DNA from: Marchantia polymorpha subsp. ruderalis
Lineage: Eukaryota; Streptophyta; Marchantiopsida; Marchantiales; Marchantiaceae
Direction of reading: 5' to 3'
NCBI GenBank assembly: GCA_037833965.1
Contig: AP031353.1
Location: 26,042,501 to 26,106,500 of the forward strand
DNA length: 64,000 nucleotides
Each line of letters starts with the position of its first letter. The stretch's first letter is position 1. Positions 61,001 through 64,000 of this stretch are shown piece after piece. The translations under genes and the position numbers were made by a program. The notes under the pieces are model-generated. The model was not told the DNA's origin. It was given only the letters and a program-made list of their open reading frames with translations, and did not search any database.

Positions 61001-61947
61001 TACAGCTTTCTGGATTGAGTAAAGCGGTGAGATGCTGTCGCTTCTTCATTGTCTGGGGTTGCACATTCGGTGGGTTTTCAGAACGAACAGGAGCGAATGC
61101 TTACTGAAGAAGTTAGCGAAATCAAGTACAGATTCAAGGTGTCCGATTCATCTCATTATGGAAATCCTTCTGTGCTTTCGGAACCATACTCAAACGATGT
61201 AGGGAAGCGGCTGAGTGGTGCGTAAGTCGGTCAGTCAGACACTGGAACATGTTCCAACATGTTCCAGTACTCAGTTTGTCATGTCCAGGCTTTTAAACAC
61301 CCACGAGAATGTGCTCAGCAGTTGTGTTAGCTGAAGGTGAAGAAAGATGTATGACAAAACGAGGGTGTATTGCACACGAATCCCAGTAGGGCCGTCTGGG
61401 TGAGAGACTGAGACACATTAAAGACTTCGGCGTAGCTTTTCATAAGCACATACACGTCATTATTATATGCTTACAATTTCCCAGACAAGACGAAGACGAA
61501 ACATTGACTGTGGCTGGGTGGGGCACCCGATTACATGCTGGGAGAAATTGTGACCGGTACCTTTCCCTTCAAAACATATTCCCATCAAATTCATCATTCA
61601 TCTGTCTCTGGTGCGGAATAAGATCGAAGTGACGCTAGTTCAAATCGGGTTCCCTGGACGGAAGCCAGTGAACACATCGAAATCTGATACAACCTGAAAA
61701 CGCGGTTGGGCACGACCGAGAGAGGTAGTATTGTACTTAAGATCGAATGGAAGTAGATTGCTCTCCAAATTCCAACATAAGTTGGCTCCATTGAGCCGTG
61801 AAGAATTACTGCACATGATGAAAAGAGAACTGCAGCAGGAGACAGATCGGGCGGAGGGACTGTCACTTCTTTGTTCAGTACAGTAGTACAGTCCATTGGA
61901 GCAGAGTATAATACATAATTTGTGCGAGTCATGCACGGAAAGGGAGG
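58061..61947. other. Mixed-composition sequence, no recognised gene
   Basis: The base composition is compatible with genes but I recognise no protein family. The 85-codon frame at 58499-58756 and the overlapping frames around 60100-60640 do not resemble known proteins. Two direct copies of AACATGTTCCA lie at 61246-61267. Confidence 0.35.
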
Positions 61948-62457
61948 CTACGGTTGGTACCAGGTAATAGCCCTTCTCTTCCACGCGTGAGACTCGCAGA
62001 GGTTTGCACAGTCTGCTCTGCAGACAGCCCTCAGCGCATCCGTCCGTTTGTCAGTGTGAAGTTTGGAAGTACTTTGACCTTCTTCGTACGCTTGTAGTGA
62101 CACAGTGTGTACAGGACTCCAGGTATCTTGGCATTGTTTATGCGAGGGCCTGCCTTTTTTTGCTACAAGGTCGCTGGAGTCGACCTCCTGCTCTTGCTCC
62201 TTCTTCTTCAGTTTTGTCCACATCGACAGGAGAAAGTTTCTAGTCTTATCTCCTTTTGCGGCTTCACAGGCTTTTAGATGGATCAGCAGCTTCCTAACAT
62301 TTTGACGAACATTGAGGCCCGATTCGAGGCATGTCGGAGTGAGCTGGTTTCGCTCCGTCCAGTCCCTGGTTCTTTTGCTTGAGACTTTTTTCGAAGGGAG
62401 GTCCTTTTTGTAGTTCATGCCGCGCCCTCTTACGACCGAAGTCCTTGCCCAAATCAC
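61948..62457 (-). CDS. Hypothetical open frame of 169 codons, doubtful
   Basis: This is the longest unexplained open frame in the right part of the window. The product is basic, with a lysine- and glutamate-rich middle (MWTKLKKKEQEQEVDSSDL) followed by KKGRPSHKQ. I do not recognise the family. The KKGRPS motif is vaguely like that of transposon-derived plant proteins, but this is too weak to name. It may be an exon of an unknown gene, a mobile-element remnant, or chance. Confidence 0.22.
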   Translation of the reverse strand: MIWARTSVVRGRGMNYKKDLPSKKVSSKRTRDWTERNQLTPTCLESGLNVRQNVRKLLIHLKACEAAKGDKTRNFLLSMWTKLKKKEQEQEVDSSDLVAKKGRPSHKQCQDTWSPVHTVSLQAYEEGQSTSKLHTDKRTDALRAVCRADCANLCESHAWKRRAITWYQP

Positions 62458-62836
62458 GGGCTATGATCTCAAAGCTTCCTGATACTATTTCATCCCAAGA
62501 TATAACCTTTGAGATTTTCAAGAGTCCAGCCTTTTCTGCCGAGTAAATTAGCGAAAAGTATATGAAACACAAATTTCCGCAGTATGTAATGGATGAACAC
62601 AGCGGGGATGGATCTTCAGGATTCAAATCTCCGCCAATTGCGCGTAAGTGAGTAAATGGGAGGCGTAAAACAACAACACCTGAAAATTTAAGTATCGGTT
62701 CTCAACACTTTGCTTTGATTTTATTCTTTGCCAAATTCAATCATACACTCGATTGAATCTGGCATACGGTGCATGCTCGTTCTCCAATTGAATCCCCACC
62801 CTGGTCTTTGCGTTGCTTTTGGCTCTTGACTACTCA

Positions 62837-62839
<3 letters not shown>

Positions 62840-62869
<30 letters not shown>
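62840..62869. repeat. (GA)n microsatellite
   Basis: About 14 uninterrupted AG units. Confidence 0.92.
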
Positions 62870-62870
<1 letters not shown>

Positions 62871-63828
62871 CATGATGAGGTTCCTGCATAATGAGGTCAC
62901 CTATGAGATGGATAAATTTATCTTTTCGCATGAGTTGCTCAATAAAGAAGTCGATGCATGCAGCTGCATAAACTATTGATGGTTTAGATCTTTAGGAACT
63001 ACTCTAAGCCACGTTCTGCGGGCCAATTATGGTGCAAAACCTTGTCCTCTAGGGCTACTGCACGGACGAAACGTGGTTCTCTTTGAAAATCTCGGACTGT
63101 CAGGAAGATGGCGGTTGCTGTTGCCATAGCTGCAAACACAAAAATGCTTCACAAATGAAGTTCCCGACGATGACTAAGATCCTCCATAAAGAAGCTTCCT
63201 TCGTTGGTTTTGAAATTTAAGTGTCATTTTCCCGTGCCTTCCACTGAAAGAAATCAATCTGGACACCAGGGGTCAGGAAATAGGTAATCTATCAATCATC
63301 AGAAGATTTACGAGAAGACGATAAGCTGATTGTATTTTTGCCTCTGGAAATCCGTCGATTTGAAATACCATTAACAGTAACCTACGTTTAACTACAGACG
63401 GATCGGTTCTCCCCGGTAGGAGTCATGGACCAAAGGACGAATGGGGAATAGGCCCAGCTTCACTCCAGGGTAACAAGAGTTCAAAAGTGCACCATTGTGC
63501 TCTTAAAACGGACCGTAAATACTATTGTTTTATGCAAGCTAGTGTTGTGTTGAAATGCGGTCACTAGGGACAACTAATATAGCCAATAGTATCGGAAGAG
63601 CTCCTCAGGCCCTACGTTGATAAAAACAAAACTGACGACACGATATAAGCTCCAAAATTTACTTCTAACACGTCCAACCCCGAAGTTCAAGAATTAAAAA
63701 CGAGTTGAAGTATCAATTTACAGATCTCATCTAAAGTTGACAGGTCAAACATTTACGGCAAGCTCTAGCTTCAGCGCAGATTTGCCCCAACTATGAAAGG
63801 CAAGCGGGTCATTTGAGGGTTGCTCTAG

Positions 63829-63935
63829 AAGAGAGAGTAAGTGGGAATGGGAAGGAAGGAAAGAAAAGTGAAGGGCAAAGAAAGGTAGAGGAGAGGAGAG
63901 GCAGAAAACGCCAGACAAGTAGAGGGGGAGATTTA
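63829..63935. repeat. Purine-rich low-complexity run
   Basis: About 100 bases composed almost entirely of A and G on the plus strand, with GGAAGGAAAG- and GAGGAGAGGAGAGG-like words. Confidence 0.75.
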
Positions 63936-64000
63936 GGCTAAATGTAATACTTGTTACGATTGATCATTTCAAGTTGTTAGTCTGGTAGGATAGTGTTGTG

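Larger units (their letters stand above)
62458..64000. other. Right end of window, no recognised gene
   Basis: No gene is supported. It contains a (GA)n microsatellite at 62840-62869 and a purine-rich run at about 63829-63935 made of GGAA/GAAAG-like words. Such runs are common near plant promoters, but the window ends before any gene. Confidence 0.4.

Overview
The window reads as nuclear DNA of a land plant, most likely a non-seed plant such as a liverwort or moss. The genes are plant-type: polyphenol oxidase with PPO1_DWL and PPO1_KFDV regions, a GT34 xyloglucan xylosyltransferase, a DUF616/MUCI70-like protein and a plant IWS1 with GT-AG introns. A Tnt1-like Ty1/copia element carries the plant initiator-tRNA-Met primer site. 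The bryophyte placement is inferred from the compact intron-poor genes, the secreted PPO and the very AT-rich repeat islands; it is not proven. No bacterial, CRISPR or organellar features were seen.

Layout. 1-9.9 kb is a rearranged polyphenol oxidase (PPO) neighbourhood. A non-coding module of about 1.6 kb occurs three times: inverted at 1-1620, direct at 2030-3595 and direct at 7250-8790. The two direct copies are each followed by a broken PPO gene (4253-5782 and 8940-9866), so this is a tandem segmental duplication with a further inverted arm that runs off the left edge. 9.9-12.9 kb is AT-rich and gene-free. 12.93-16.92 kb is an intact 7-exon DUF616 gene whose exons join in phase to 498 codons plus stop. 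20.67-26.32 kb is an intact 10-exon IWS1 gene of about 502 codons. One of its introns carries a perfect 20-bp hairpin and a degenerate minisatellite.

26.3-47.2 kb is repeat territory. It holds an element with long terminal inverted repeats (27.6-28.2 kb) and a decayed relative (45.4-46.5 kb); an old AT-shifted copia remnant (30.3-32.5 kb); an unassigned GC-richer island with coding-like minus-strand segments and a large inverted repeat (33.2-36.5 kb); and a structurally complete but broken copia element with both LTRs (39362-45051), whose leader contains a tRNA-derived Pol III-box sequence. At about 47.25 kb the composition switches abruptly to GC-rich unique sequence holding a single-exon XXT (GT34) gene on the minus strand (50855-52177). 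52.2-55.2 kb is its probable 5' region plus unassigned DNA, 55.25-58.0 kb is AT-rich, and 58-64 kb is mixed-composition DNA in which I recognise no gene with confidence.

Functionally the host genes are not an operon or cluster. XXT and the DUF616 protein are both probable Golgi proteins of the cell-wall/polysaccharide type, IWS1 is a nuclear transcription-elongation factor, and the PPO copies are secretory-pathway phenol oxidases that have lost their CuA copper site. I found no convincing previously undescribed system. The best leads are the inverted/direct PPO module, the terminal-inverted-repeat element family, the tRNA-like insertion in the copia leader, and the unassigned 33.2-36.5 kb island.
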